64,000 nucleotides of DNA from an uncultured Oscillospiraceae bacterium (lineage in GTDB: Bacteria > Bacillota > Clostridia > Oscillospirales > Ruminococcaceae), in the NCBI GenBank assembly GCA_910584715.1, contig CAJUAN010000013.1:1-64000 (forward strand), written 5' to 3'. Positions within the stretch are counted from its first letter, which is position 1; each line of letters opens with the position of its first letter. Below are positions 34,585 through 43,397 of this stretch, in pieces. The translations under genes and the position numbers were made by a program. A model generated the notes under the pieces. The model did not search any database, had not been told where the DNA came from, and saw only the letters and a program-made list of their open reading frames with translations.

Positions 34585-36273
34585 ATGAAAAATATTCCTA
34601 TTGGTCAGTATATGGTCAACGAGGGCATTATTACAGAAGAACAGCTCCAAAACGTTCTTGATAAAAAGAAGGAGGAAAATACCCCGGGCAAATATTTCGG
34701 AGACTACGTTATTGAGCTCGGATATGTTACCGATATCCAGTTCGGTCAGGTTCTTGCAAAGAAGCTTAATGTTCCTTTTATCGATCTTAACGACCCGGAA
34801 GTATCCGTCAACACCGAAGCGGTCAAAAAAATACCCGAAGCTCTTGCTAAGAAGCATACCATTATCGCAATAAAGATTACCGGAAAAAGGCTTACAGTAG
34901 CCACAAACGATCCCGTAAACTTCTATATTTTTGAGGACATAAAGGTAACGACCGGTATGGACGTTGTTCCGGTTCTTTCCACAAAGACCGGAATCGTCAA
35001 GGCTATCGGAAAATATTACTCAAGCCAGAATACTTCGTCTCTGCTGGAAAGCGTTGAAAACCAGTTCGGCGACGAGGATGCGTTCGGTATTGACGAAGAG
35101 TCCGCAGAGCGTATAGACAGTGCGCCTATAGTTAAGCTGGCGACTACTATAGTTGAGAACTCGTTCCGTGCGGACGCGACGGATATCCATATTGAACCGT
35201 TCAAAACCTTTACAAGAATACGTATCCGTGTAAACGGCGACCTTATTGAGCTGATGAATATTTCCAACGTAGTACATAATTCCCTTGTCACACGTCTTAA
35301 GATCATCAGCGGCATGAACATTGCCGAGAAGCGTATACCTCAGGACGGCCGTTTTACTCAGATCGTTGACGGAACTACGCTTGACGTCCGTGTTTCCAAC
35401 CTGCCTACTGTAAACGGCGAAAAGGTCGTTATCCGTATCCTGTCAACAGGCGACGTTGGCGTAAGAAAGATAACCGATCTTGGCATGACTGCCTATAACT
35501 ATGAAAGATTCGCTTCTATACTTAAAGTTCCCCAGGGCGTTGTTCTCGTTACCGGACCTACCGGTTCCGGTAAGACGACCACGCTGTACGCCGCTTTGGG
35601 TGAGATCGCAAAGCCAAACGTAAACGTTATTACCGTTGAGGATCCTGTGGAAAAGAACATCGAGGGTATCAACCAGTGTCAGGTAAACGCAAAAGCCGGT
35701 ATGACCTTTGCCGCGGCTCTCCGTTCTATCCTCCGTCAGGACCCCGATATTGTTATGATCGGTGAAATGCGTGACCAGGAGACTGCCGAGATCGCTATCC
35801 GTGCCGCTATCACGGGTCACTTGGTTCTTTCGACTCTGCATACAAACGACGCCGCTTCGACAATTACACGTCTTGTTGATATGGGTGTTGCGCCTTACAT
35901 GGTAGCTACCTCCCTTATCGGTATCGTTGCTCAGCGTCTTGTTAAAAAGATATGCATGGACTGCCGTACCCCGAGGATATCCACCGACGAGGAGGATCGC
36001 TTAATGGGTATTTCAGAGCATATAACCGTGTACGACCACATGGGATGCCCCAAGTGCAACAATACAGGCTATACCGGACGTACAGCTATCCATGAGATAT
36101 TGCTCTGTACCCCTGAAATGAGCGCTCTTGTAGCCAACGGAGGAAAGGTTGACGCTATTTCAAAGCTTGCAAGAGAGCAGGGTACAAAGCTACTCAGAGA
36201 CAATGTTTCAGAGCTTGTTCAGGAGGGCAGAACCACTATGGACGAACTCGTAAGAGTTACATATGCGGTTTAG
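34585..36273 (+). CDS. pilB: Type IV pilus extension ATPase PilB
   Basis: 562 residues. The ATG at 34585 is preferred because TGAGG lies 9 bp upstream; the ATG at 34570 has a binding site only 2 bp away. An N-terminal MshEN-like domain (about 5-150; family members of this type can bind cyclic di-GMP) precedes the ATPase with Walker A VTGPTGSGKTTTLYA, Asp box EDPVEKNIEG, Walker B DPDIVMIGEMRD and His box LSTLHTNDA. A zinc site is formed by CMDCRTP and CPKCNNTGY near residues 460-495. The hexamer drives pilus assembly from PilC. Confidence 0.97.
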   Translation: MKNIPIGQYMVNEGIITEEQLQNVLDKKKEENTPGKYFGDYVIELGYVTDIQFGQVLAKKLNVPFIDLNDPEVSVNTEAVKKIPEALAKKHTIIAIKITGKRLTVATNDPVNFYIFEDIKVTTGMDVVPVLSTKTGIVKAIGKYYSSQNTSSLLESVENQFGDEDAFGIDEESAERIDSAPIVKLATTIVENSFRADATDIHIEPFKTFTRIRIRVNGDLIELMNISNVVHNSLVTRLKIISGMNIAEKRIPQDGRFTQIVDGTTLDVRVSNLPTVNGEKVVIRILSTGDVGVRKITDLGMTAYNYERFASILKVPQGVVLVTGPTGSGKTTTLYAALGEIAKPNVNVITVEDPVEKNIEGINQCQVNAKAGMTFAAALRSILRQDPDIVMIGEMRDQETAEIAIRAAITGHLVLSTLHTNDAASTITRLVDMGVAPYMVATSLIGIVAQRLVKKICMDCRTPRISTDEEDRLMGISEHITVYDHMGCPKCNNTGYTGRTAIHEILLCTPEMSALVANGGKVDAISKLAREQGTKLLRDNVSELVQEGRTTMDELVRVTYAV

Positions 36274-36368
36274 TGCAGTGCACCGAAGGCGGCACCTGCG
36301 TATTACATTATATTTTTACCTCTAAGGGCGGACGCCCCTAAAAATATTCCCCGAAAGGAAGCGTACTA

Positions 36369-37472
36369 ATGGACATCGAAAAAAAACCACAGGAAAAAAT
36401 TGTTATCAGCATTGACAAAATTCTCGACGAGGCGAGAGTTCTCGGCTGCTCGGACGTTCACTTCACCACGAAGATATCGCCCGTAGTAAGACTTCACGGC
36501 TCTCTCCGCAAGCTCAGTTCCTACCCTGAAATGACAGAGGCCGCTATTATGAAGATATGCGAGCAGATGACGGGCGGACGTAATCTGGAAAACATCAAGA
36601 ACAAAGTTGATGCCGACTTTTCCTATGTTACCAGACGGGGTTACCGCCACAGAGTAAACGTTTATCATCAGCGCGGAAACACTGCTATCGCTATCCGTCT
36701 GCTGAGAAATGACATACCCACCTTTGAGGATCTTGATCTGCCGCCTATTCTCGGCGAGTTCTCCCTCAGACCGAGAGGTCTTATACTTGTAACGGGACCT
36801 ACGGGTTCAGGTAAATCCACCACCCTTGCGGCTATGATAGACTACGTTAACGTCAACCGTTCAGCCCATATCATTACCGTTGAGGATCCTATCGAGTACG
36901 TTCACGAACACAAGCGCTGCATGATAAACCAGAGAGAGGTCGGCGACGATGTTGAATCCTTCGCCATGTCCCTGAGAGCGGCTCTCCGTGAGGACCCGGA
37001 CGTTATCCTCGTGGGAGAGATGCGTGATTTCGAGACGATCAACGCGGCTGTAACCGCTGCCGAGACCGGACACCTTGTAATGTCCACTTTGCATACGACC
37101 TGTGCGTCCGATACTATCAACCGTATTATCGACGTTTTCCCCTCGCACCAGCAGTCCCAGATACGTACACAGCTTGCAACGGTTCTGGTGGGAATCATCG
37201 CTCAGACTCTTATCCCGAAGGCTGACGGAACGGGACGTATTGCCGCTCTGGAGATATTGAATGCTACCGACGCTATTAAAGCGATGATCCGCGACAATAA
37301 GGTTCACCTTATTCAGACGGCTATTCAGACCGGTAAAAAAGAGGGTATGGTTTGTCTCGATCAGGAGCTTGCACGTCTTGTCAAGGAGGGTGTTATTACT
37401 GAAATGCACGCTCGTGAAAAGTCCCTTGATATCAATGAGCTGGAACGTTATCTCAAGGCTTCTGCAAGGTAA
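36369..37472 (+). CDS. pilT: Type IV pilus retraction ATPase PilT
   Basis: 367 residues. Motifs: GCSDVHFTTKISPVVRLHG at the N-terminus, Walker A VTGPTGSGKSTTLAAM, Asp box EDPIEYVHEH, Walker B DPDVILVGEMRD, His box VMSTLHTT and a conserved AIRTP-like C-terminal AIQTGKKEGM. The last matches the PilT region that couples hydrolysis to retraction. It means the pili can retract, allowing twitching, surface attachment or DNA uptake. Located 95 bp after pilB with GAAAGGAAG before the ATG; a GGGCG/CGCCC hairpin lies between them. Confidence 0.96.
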   Translation: MDIEKKPQEKIVISIDKILDEARVLGCSDVHFTTKISPVVRLHGSLRKLSSYPEMTEAAIMKICEQMTGGRNLENIKNKVDADFSYVTRRGYRHRVNVYHQRGNTAIAIRLLRNDIPTFEDLDLPPILGEFSLRPRGLILVTGPTGSGKSTTLAAMIDYVNVNRSAHIITVEDPIEYVHEHKRCMINQREVGDDVESFAMSLRAALREDPDVILVGEMRDFETINAAVTAAETGHLVMSTLHTTCASDTINRIIDVFPSHQQSQIRTQLATVLVGIIAQTLIPKADGTGRIAALEILNATDAIKAMIRDNKVHLIQTAIQTGKKEGMVCLDQELARLVKEGVITEMHAREKSLDINELERYLKASAR

Positions 37473-37609
37473 TATTGCTAAAATGTGCAAATGAATGTTG
37501 AAAATGATTATGCACATTAACTACATTCGCTGTTTTGTACATATTTTGGTTAAAAAATTGACTGATTTGACAAATTCACAAAATCAGAGGGAAAAATATC
37601 ATTTTTCTA

Positions 37610-37638
37610 TTGACAAATAAGCTTTCGTACTATATAAT
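37610..37638 (+). promoter_or_regulatory. Sigma-A promoter of the pilin genes
   Basis: TTGACA-17 bp-TATAAT, fully consensus, consistent with high pilin expression. About 45 bases separate the start site from the first pilin frame. Confidence 0.88.
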
Positions 37639-37688
37639 GATTGTAGTAAGGAACAACCATTAGTGTATGTGGCTGATACTTATGGGAG

Positions 37689-38366
37689 GTGAGTCCGACG
37701 GGCAGTGTAAAATGTTCGGGAAAGCTCCGCGGCTTTACTTTGATAGAGCTTATTATTGTTATGGCGATTATTGCCATTCTTGCAGGTATTATGTCGATTG
37801 CTATCAGCGGATTTGTGCGTGATGCGAGAATTGAGACTGATCAGAATGCGGCTCAGCAAGCTTATATGGGCTTTCAGAATATGCTTACCAGATGTGAGAT
37901 TATGCAGGATAGAGAGTGCTTTGATGCTGATGCTTTGGCTGGTCATACCACATACAGCAGTAATGCGCTTACATATTGTGAGATAAAGTTTACGGTTTCC
38001 GAGGCGGATATACCGGGAGATATTGAGGTTATATCTACATATGGAACTGCCGGAAGTTACACGGTTACGTTGTCCTCTGGCGACACGGGCTATACTTCAA
38101 TCAAGAAAACTATCGGCGAAAATCTTTCGTTTTCTACAGAAGGCACTGTTAAGATATATGCTGATCTCGAAAATTATATTGTTGATTCCGCGTGCTATTT
38201 AGAAACTACCGATGAAACTTTGGCAGACACTCAAATTGCCTTGCTGACGGAGTTTGGAACAACAAATAAGTACAGAACCATTGAGAATATCGGAAAGCAC
38301 AAGGCTTTAATTAAAAATAAAGGCGTGTATCTTGGTGCGTATCCATATTCTGACGCTTTTTCGTAA
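37689..38366 (+). CDS. Type IV prepilin with atypical start
   Basis: 225 residues as read from the only canonical start in the frame, a GTG at 37689. The leader is long (15 residues) and ends KLRG before FTLIELIIVMAIIAILAGIM, so the peptidase site and Glu+5 are intact. The start is odd: GGGAGG directly abuts the GTG, leaving no spacing, and the frame is closed by TGA 12 bp upstream. Initiation at ACG 37698 (8 bp from GGAGG), a frameshift from ATG 37682, or a sequence error are alternatives. First gene after the strong promoter. Confidence 0.78.
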   Translation: MSPTGSVKCSGKLRGFTLIELIIVMAIIAILAGIMSIAISGFVRDARIETDQNAAQQAYMGFQNMLTRCEIMQDRECFDADALAGHTTYSSNALTYCEIKFTVSEADIPGDIEVISTYGTAGSYTVTLSSGDTGYTSIKKTIGENLSFSTEGTVKIYADLENYIVDSACYLETTDETLADTQIALLTEFGTTNKYRTIENIGKHKALIKNKGVYLGAYPYSDAFS

Positions 38367-38451
38367 TGTTTTTATTTCATGGAAAAGTGCTTCGTGAAAG
38401 CGACGCTTTTTAATAAAAAATATTTTAAATTTTAAGAAGGAGGAATTTCCT

Positions 38452-38997
38452 ATGAGAAATTCAAAGGTTAAGGGCTTTACACTTATTGAGCTCATCGTTG
38501 TAATTGCAATCATCGGCGTTCTTGCTGCTATCCTCGTACCCTCTATGCTCGGTTACGTTAGAAACGCAAGAATCTCTCAGGCAAATGCAAATGCTAAGCA
38601 GGTTCACACTGCTGTTTCTTCCGCGCTGACTCAGCTCGGTATCAGCAATTATGCTTTTGGTACTACTCCTACTACTCCTGCTACTGGCGATCCTGCTGTT
38701 CAAGTTGAACTTGATGGTTCCCAAATTAAGTGTACATTTACTAATTGTAATGATCCCGGTAGCGATAGTATGGATTTGATTTCTTACCTTGGTGAGAACT
38801 TCAAGGGCATTGGAAAAGCTTACTTTAATAAAGCTACATATTCCGTATATGCTGCAGCTTGGGCAAATAACACAACGGATCTTGGTAAGGCAGGAGATAA
38901 CAAGGAGGCTTATGTAAATAAGACCGAGCAGCAGCAGAAGGCTGACGCTAAGAATGGAAACATCTACGGTATCTTCCCTGCTCCTACACTCAGCTAA
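38452..38997 (+). CDS. Probable major type IV pilin
   Basis: 181 residues. Leader MRNSKVKG, then FTLIELIVVIAIIGVLAAIL: perfect prepilin signal with Glu+5. The mature protein has a short globular head with two cysteines (CTFTNC) and a Thr/Pro-rich segment (TTPTTPATGDPA), which could be glycosylated. The best ribosome binding site of the cluster (AAGAAGGAGGAA) and a strong terminator right after the gene suggest it is the main structural subunit. The central codons (38650-38800) look more AT-rich than the conserved N-terminal part, as expected of a variable pilin head. Confidence 0.9.
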   Translation: MRNSKVKGFTLIELIVVIAIIGVLAAILVPSMLGYVRNARISQANANAKQVHTAVSSALTQLGISNYAFGTTPTTPATGDPAVQVELDGSQIKCTFTNCNDPGSDSMDLISYLGENFKGIGKAYFNKATYSVYAAAWANNTTDLGKAGDNKEAYVNKTEQQQKADAKNGNIYGIFPAPTLS

Positions 38998-39025
38998 TTG
39001 GTTTAAGCCTTTTAACATTTGAACA

Positions 39026-39052
39026 AAAGCGTCGGTTTTGCCGACGCTTTTT
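39026..39052 (+). terminator. Terminator of the major pilin
   Basis: Perfect 10-bp stem AAAGCGTCGG/CCGACGCTTT with a TTTTG loop, followed by TTG. Confidence 0.85.
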
Positions 39053-39068
39053 GTATAAGGAAATATTT

Positions 39069-39890
39069 ATGAAGAATTTAATTGATAAAAAAAACGCTGT
39101 AACGGTTTCGATTGTTTTTGTTGTTATTCTGGCTGCAATGCTGTTTATGATTCCAATACAGCGTCAAAATGAATTTCGTGCCAAATGGGGTAAGCTTGCA
39201 GAGCTTGCACAGACTGACGAGAGAGCCAAATTTATTACCGAGAATGAGGATTTATATTCTGAAAGAATTTTGCAGTTCTTTTACGAAACTCCTGACCAGT
39301 TGGATTTTGTTTATAACTACGCTTTTCATAAGAATGATAATCTTACAATGTCTTTTACTGACGAGGAGCTGAACAGCAAAACAGTTCCCGCACTCTATAT
39401 GGACGATTACAGATGGTGCTACCAGCCTATGGGCAACGCGTACATAAGGCAAAACGGCTGCGCAACGCTTTCGCTGACAATGGCGTATCTTTACCTTACC
39501 GGGGACGGCGATGTTAATCCCCATAGCGTCGTGCTGGCAGCCGAAGCTATAGGTGCCGTGGGTCCTATAGGCGGCATTGACGGCGAAAAGGTAGACGAAC
39601 TGTGCCTTGAGCTTGGTCTAAGATCAAAGACTTATTCATTTTGCAGTGGTCGTGAAAAAACATCTCATGCCGATGTTGTGCTGTTAAAAGAAATAATTGA
39701 CAGCGGCGACGTTCTTATGGCAATAATGATAGGCGATACTTTTGGAGATCATGCGATCATTATAACGGGTTACGACGGAAATGATTTTACTATAAACGAT
39801 CCTGCAAGCCGCGAAAAAACTGCGAAAAAATGGTCATTTGAGGAGCTTGAAGCAGACATGTTTTATGTTTACGATATTAGCAAAAAATAA
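39069..39890 (+). CDS. Membrane-anchored C39-like cysteine peptidase
   Basis: 273 residues from the ATG at 39069 (AAGGAAAT upstream). An N-terminal membrane anchor (about 9-29) leads to an extracytoplasmic papain-like domain. The catalytic Cys131 in QNGCATLSLTMAY, His228 in GDHAIIITGYDGN and Asn/Asp in FTINDPAS fit the C39-like peptidase family (PF13529 type). Classical C39 domains cut double-glycine leaders; standalone extracellular members are largely uncharacterised. It lies between two pilin genes, just past the major pilin terminator, which suggests processing, cross-linking or shedding of pilin-associated proteins. Function is inference. Confidence 0.85.
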   Translation: MKNLIDKKNAVTVSIVFVVILAAMLFMIPIQRQNEFRAKWGKLAELAQTDERAKFITENEDLYSERILQFFYETPDQLDFVYNYAFHKNDNLTMSFTDEELNSKTVPALYMDDYRWCYQPMGNAYIRQNGCATLSLTMAYLYLTGDGDVNPHSVVLAAEAIGAVGPIGGIDGEKVDELCLELGLRSKTYSFCSGREKTSHADVVLLKEIIDSGDVLMAIMIGDTFGDHAIIITGYDGNDFTINDPASREKTAKKWSFEELEADMFYVYDISKK

Positions 39891-39987
39891 ATGAAAAGTT
39901 AAAAAAATATATGCAAATTGCCCTGCACTTTAAAGTATAATTATTAGTGAAGAAATACTGTGATAATTTTATTTTGGGGGTGTTTTT

Positions 39988-40461
39988 ATGAAAAGGCTTA
40001 AAGGCTTTACGCTTATTGAGCTGATAGTGGTTATAGCGATAATAGGAGTTCTTGCAGCTATTCTTATTCCGAGTCTTATGGGGTATATAAAGCATTCGAA
40101 GGCTACAAGGCTTAATTCCAATGCCAGAAGCATTTACAGCGCTGCCCAGCTTGCCATAACCGATGTAAATTCTGCAATGGGATCAATTGTTCCTAATGGC
40201 ATTTATACAGGAGCATATGATGGAATAGGTCATCCAGACGGCGGCGGAAATGATTGTATTCTAACAACATACCTCGGCGAAGAATTTGACGGACATTTCC
40301 TTTTTGTAACAAATTCTGAGGGAACCGGTTGTATATATGCCCTGTGGAGCGAACAGCCTATTTCAGCTTCAGCGGCGGCTCAATTGACATTGGAGGATGT
40401 AAAAGATTCGGTGAGTACTTCAATGCCGGTAGGTTGTCACCCTATTAAAGTGGTTTCATAA
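39988..40461 (+). CDS. Type IV prepilin
   Basis: 157 residues. Leader MKRLKG before FTLIELIVVIAIIGVLAAIL; the first 35 mature residues are nearly the same as in the pilin at 38452, while the rest is different and shorter. TTGGGGGTG precedes the ATG. A possible own promoter is weak (TATAAT at 39936 without a good -35). It may be an alternative or minor pilin and is the last gene of the pilus cluster. Confidence 0.9.
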   Translation: MKRLKGFTLIELIVVIAIIGVLAAILIPSLMGYIKHSKATRLNSNARSIYSAAQLAITDVNSAMGSIVPNGIYTGAYDGIGHPDGGGNDCILTTYLGEEFDGHFLFVTNSEGTGCIYALWSEQPISASAAAQLTLEDVKDSVSTSMPVGCHPIKVVS

Positions 40462-40532
40462 CAAAAACGCTGTACTTTAGTAAACCGAACCAATTTGCAC
40501 GAACAATACAAAAAGGGATATGTCTAAATAAA

Positions 40533-40661
40533 TTAAACACAGAACTGACTCCGAAACTCAATCGGAGTCAGTTTAGTTTTAAGTTGAATGCGACGATGAT
40601 TGTAGAAATAAATATAATTATCAATAAGTTTGTTTTTCAGACACAATATTTCCGACCGCGT
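40533..40661 (-). mobile_element. IS3-family transposase remnant (C-terminal end)
   Basis: On the minus strand the frame reads LIDNYIYFYNHRRIQLKTKL then TPIEFRSQFCV and a stop. This is the characteristic end of the IS3/IS150 integrase-type transposase, in which YIxFYNxxRxQ and the TPxE(Y/F)R motif are conserved. Upstream the frame is broken by a stop at about 40664, so only about 42 codons survive. It is not functional. Confidence 0.8.
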
Positions 40662-40790
40662 CGGTTATAAACGTATGAAAGCTGTTCGGCGGGGAACAGA
40701 TGAAAAGTTGTAGCCTTCAAAAAAACTTTGTATAATTGTTCGCTGTGGCATATCAACACCAATTATATAATATACTGTCATAAAATATAA

Positions 40791-41051
40791 AATTATGACG
40801 CTTATCTTGGATATGTTGGTGTTATTTATTCCGGCAGGCATATTCTAAATGCCCGTGATAAAAGCGATACTTTTACTGTTGAAAGTATAAATTCTGATTT
40901 ATGGCATTATATTCCTATTTTGCGTCGCGGCTGTCGTTGTTTTCCAAGAAAGCTTGAAACGCTTCTCGTTTTTCGGATTTTTATAATATGCGCTGTGTGG
41001 TCATACCTTTATGAAAAATATACTTTACAAAATAATTTTTTTGGTATATAA
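40791..41051 (+). mobile_element. IS1-family-like transposase remnant (C-terminal end)
   Basis: An 86-codon open frame without a start contains SDTFTVESINSDLWHYIPIL and CRCFPRKLETLLV, matching the conserved (T/S)xxVExxNxxLRHY...R(K/R)xxCxxRxxE block of IS1-like transposases. The gene lacks its N-terminal part and shows substitutions such as Trp for Arg in LRHY. It ends over the promoter of the cyclophilin gene. The intervening part 40662-40790 shows nothing recognisable. Confidence 0.7.
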
Positions 41052-41052
41052 T
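41024..41052 (+). promoter_or_regulatory. Promoter of the cyclophilin lipoprotein
   Basis: TTTACA-17 bp-TATAAT about 55 bases before the ATG at 41107; it lies within the IS1-like remnant. Confidence 0.65.
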
Positions 41053-41106
41053 AATATCGTATATTGCTGTATTAAAAACTTATTCTAAAAAGGAATGATT
41101 AAATTT

Positions 41107-41883
41107 ATGAGATTAAAAAAGATTATTTTTGCGCTGACTGCCGCAGCATTATCCGCTGCAATTTTTTCAGGCTGCAAGGGTACTCCCGACAGCGGCAGCA
41201 CCGCTGTTACCGACGGGGACGGAAATGTTGACTCAAGCACGGTTCAGTGGCTCCCCGATGTGGAAATACACAACTTCAATATGCCAGAACCTGGCGAAAA
41301 GATCGCGGTAATAACCGTCAAGGACATGGGCGAGATAAAGATAAAGCTTTTCCCTGAGGACGCTCCCAAGGGCGTGGAAAACTTTATCGGACTTGCGGAA
41401 ATGGGATACTACGACGAACTGATCTTCCACAGGGTTATCCCTAACTTCATGAACCAGGGCGGAGACCCCAAGGGCAACGGCACCGGCGGCAAATCTATCT
41501 GGGGCGAAAAATTTGAAGGCGGTACTTCCGAAAATCTGTACCACTTTACCGGCGCGGTAGCTTACGCAAATTCGGGCGCTACAAGCACCAACGGAAGCCA
41601 GTTCTATATCGTGAACACTCCCGACGGCTATATGCAGAACACCTGCGAGGAGCTTTACGCTGCCGATTCGACCCAGTACAACTGGCCCGCCAACGTTGCG
41701 GCGAAATACAATGAGGTAGGCGGAGTTCCTTTTCTTGACGGCGGCTACACCGTATTCGGACAGGTATTCGAGGGCATGGACGTTGTACGCAAGATAGCCG
41801 AAGTAGAGACAAATCCCGAAAATGATAAACCTCTTACACAAGTTATGATGGAAAGCGTACGCATCGAGGAATATCAGGGCTGA
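41107..41883 (+). CDS. Cyclophilin-type peptidyl-prolyl isomerase lipoprotein
   Basis: 258 residues from the ATG at 41107, 12 bp after AAAAAGGA; the ATG at 41095 touches that site and is less likely. A lipoprotein signal ends IFSGC at about residue 21, so the protein is anchored outside the membrane after a short Ser/Thr/Asp linker. The cyclophilin domain (about 60-255) has FHRVIPNFMNQGGDPKGNGTG with the catalytic Arg and TNGSQFYIV. It would assist folding of secreted proteins, like surface PPIases of other Firmicutes. A palindromic repeat follows the stop. Confidence 0.93.
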   Translation: MRLKKIIFALTAAALSAAIFSGCKGTPDSGSTAVTDGDGNVDSSTVQWLPDVEIHNFNMPEPGEKIAVITVKDMGEIKIKLFPEDAPKGVENFIGLAEMGYYDELIFHRVIPNFMNQGGDPKGNGTGGKSIWGEKFEGGTSENLYHFTGAVAYANSGATSTNGSQFYIVNTPDGYMQNTCEELYAADSTQYNWPANVAAKYNEVGGVPFLDGGYTVFGQVFEGMDVVRKIAEVETNPENDKPLTQVMMESVRIEEYQG

Positions 41884-41899
41884 CCGAAAAAATAAAGAG

Positions 41900-42027
41900 G
41901 GTATCCGTCCTTTTACAGCAATTCCACTTTGGAAACGTAAACAAAATTCCGCGCCAAAATCCATATATGCAATATTTAGGCTTGAATTTTGTACGTTTCC
42001 TGCGTGGAATTACTGTAGGCGGATACC
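41900..42027. repeat. Palindromic repeat copy A (reverse orientation)
   Basis: A 128-bp near-perfect palindrome: GGTATCCG, then TACAGCAATTCCAC and GAAACGTAAACAAAATTC on the left match GAATTTTGTACGTTTC, GTGGAATTACTGTA and CGGATACC on the right. Its reverse complement aligns with the cores of copies B (43947-44092) and C (56101-56204), including TTGCATATA. It fills most of the space between the cyclophilin gene and rimO and may also act as a terminator. Confidence 0.85.
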
Positions 42028-42053
42028 TAAATATGAAAAAAGGAATGTTTGAA

Positions 42054-43397
42054 ATGTCTATCAGAGTTGGTATGGTTTCATTGGGCTGCACAAAAAATCA
42101 GGTTGACGCTGAAAGAATGCTTTACGATATACGGGAGGCGGGCTATCAGCTTGTCAGCGACGCCGCGCTGGCGGATATCGCGGTCATAAACACCTGCGGT
42201 TTTATCGAGTCCGCAAAGCAGGAGGCTATCGACACTATTTTGGAGTTCGCAACGCTGAAAAAAGAGGGGCGCATTAAAAAGATCGTCATCACAGGCTGCC
42301 TTGCCGAGCGTTACCGCGAGGAAGTCTCCGAGCTAATCCCCGAAGCGGACGCGGTCGTCGGAATAGGCTGCAACAGCGACATAGTTTCGATACTTGAAAA
42401 AATCATGGCGGACGAGCGCATACAGGCTTTCGGGGACAAGGAAAACCTTGCTCTTACAGGGGACAGGGTGCAGACCACGCTTTCGTTTTCCTCGTACCTT
42501 AAGATCGCCGAGGGCTGCGACAACCACTGCTCCTACTGCGCTATACCCTACATACGCGGACGCTTCCGCAGCGTTCCCATGGACGAGCTTATCGAGGAGG
42601 CCAAGCGTCTTGTCAGCAACGGTGTAAGAGAGCTGAACGTCATTGCTCAGGACACAACCCGCTACGGCGTCGACCTGTACGGCAGGCTTATGCTCCCCGA
42701 GCTGCTGACGGAGCTTTGCAAAATCGAGCAGCTCAAATGGATACGCGTTCTGTACTGCTACCCCGAGCGGGTTACCGACGAGCTTCTGGATGTTATGGCG
42801 CGGGAGGAAAAAATAGTCAAGTACATGGATCTGCCTATCCAGCACTGCGACGGGGAAATTCTAAAGCGTATGAACAGAGCGGGAGACGAAAAGACCCTGA
42901 GGGAACTTATAAAAAAAATACGGACTAAAGTCCCGGGCATAACCCTGCGGACTACCCTTATCACCGGTTTTCCGGGAGAGACAGAGGAACAGTTCGGAAA
43001 GCTTGCGGAGTTTGTCCGCGACATGAAGTTCGACCGTCTCGGCTGCTTCGCCTATTCCGCGGAGGAAAAGACTCCCGCGGCGGATATGGACGGTCAGCTT
43101 GACGAGGACGTAAAACAGCGCCGCGCTGATGTTATCATGGAGCAGCAGATGATCATTGCCGTCAAGAAAAACAAGGAGCTTGTGGGAAGTACGCTTGAAA
43201 TAGTCATAGAGGGCTTTGACCGTTACGGCGAATGTTATTTCGGACGAAGCGCAGCCGATGCTCCCGAAATCGACGGAAAGATATTTTTCACTTCTCCCGA
43301 CAAACGGCAGATACCGGGAAAATTCGTTAAAGTCAAGATCACTGATATGCTTGACTACGACCTGATTGGAGAAATAGCAGATGAATTTGCCAAATAA
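42054..43397 (+). CDS. rimO: Ribosomal protein S12 methylthiotransferase RimO
   Basis: 447 residues from the ATG at 42054 (AAAAAAGGA 9 bp upstream). Radical-SAM methylthiotransferase that modifies an Asp of ribosomal protein S12. The N-terminal UPF0004 domain begins VGMVSLGCTKNQVDAERML with a cluster Cys, plus cysteines in INTCGF and TGCLAER; the radical-SAM domain has the CxxxCxxC motif in CDNHCSYCAIPYIRGRFRS; a TRAM domain ends the protein. These features separate RimO from the tRNA enzyme MiaB. Its 3' end overlaps pgsA by 17 bp, a pairing common in Firmicutes. Confidence 0.96.
   Translation: MSIRVGMVSLGCTKNQVDAERMLYDIREAGYQLVSDAALADIAVINTCGFIESAKQEAIDTILEFATLKKEGRIKKIVITGCLAERYREEVSELIPEADAVVGIGCNSDIVSILEKIMADERIQAFGDKENLALTGDRVQTTLSFSSYLKIAEGCDNHCSYCAIPYIRGRFRSVPMDELIEEAKRLVSNGVRELNVIAQDTTRYGVDLYGRLMLPELLTELCKIEQLKWIRVLYCYPERVTDELLDVMAREEKIVKYMDLPIQHCDGEILKRMNRAGDEKTLRELIKKIRTKVPGITLRTTLITGFPGETEEQFGKLAEFVRDMKFDRLGCFAYSAEEKTPAADMDGQLDEDVKQRRADVIMEQQMIIAVKKNKELVGSTLEIVIEGFDRYGECYFGRSAADAPEIDGKIFFTSPDKRQIPGKFVKVKITDMLDYDLIGEIADEFAK

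Noticed and set aside
39918..39941. Sigma-A promoter of the last pilin gene
   Set aside because: TATAAT is present, but the nearest TTGCCC is only 12 bp away and no better -35 is seen.
40533..41051. Functional insertion sequences
   Set aside because: Only C-terminal tails of two transposases remain, without starts, catalytic N-terminal parts or paired terminal repeats.
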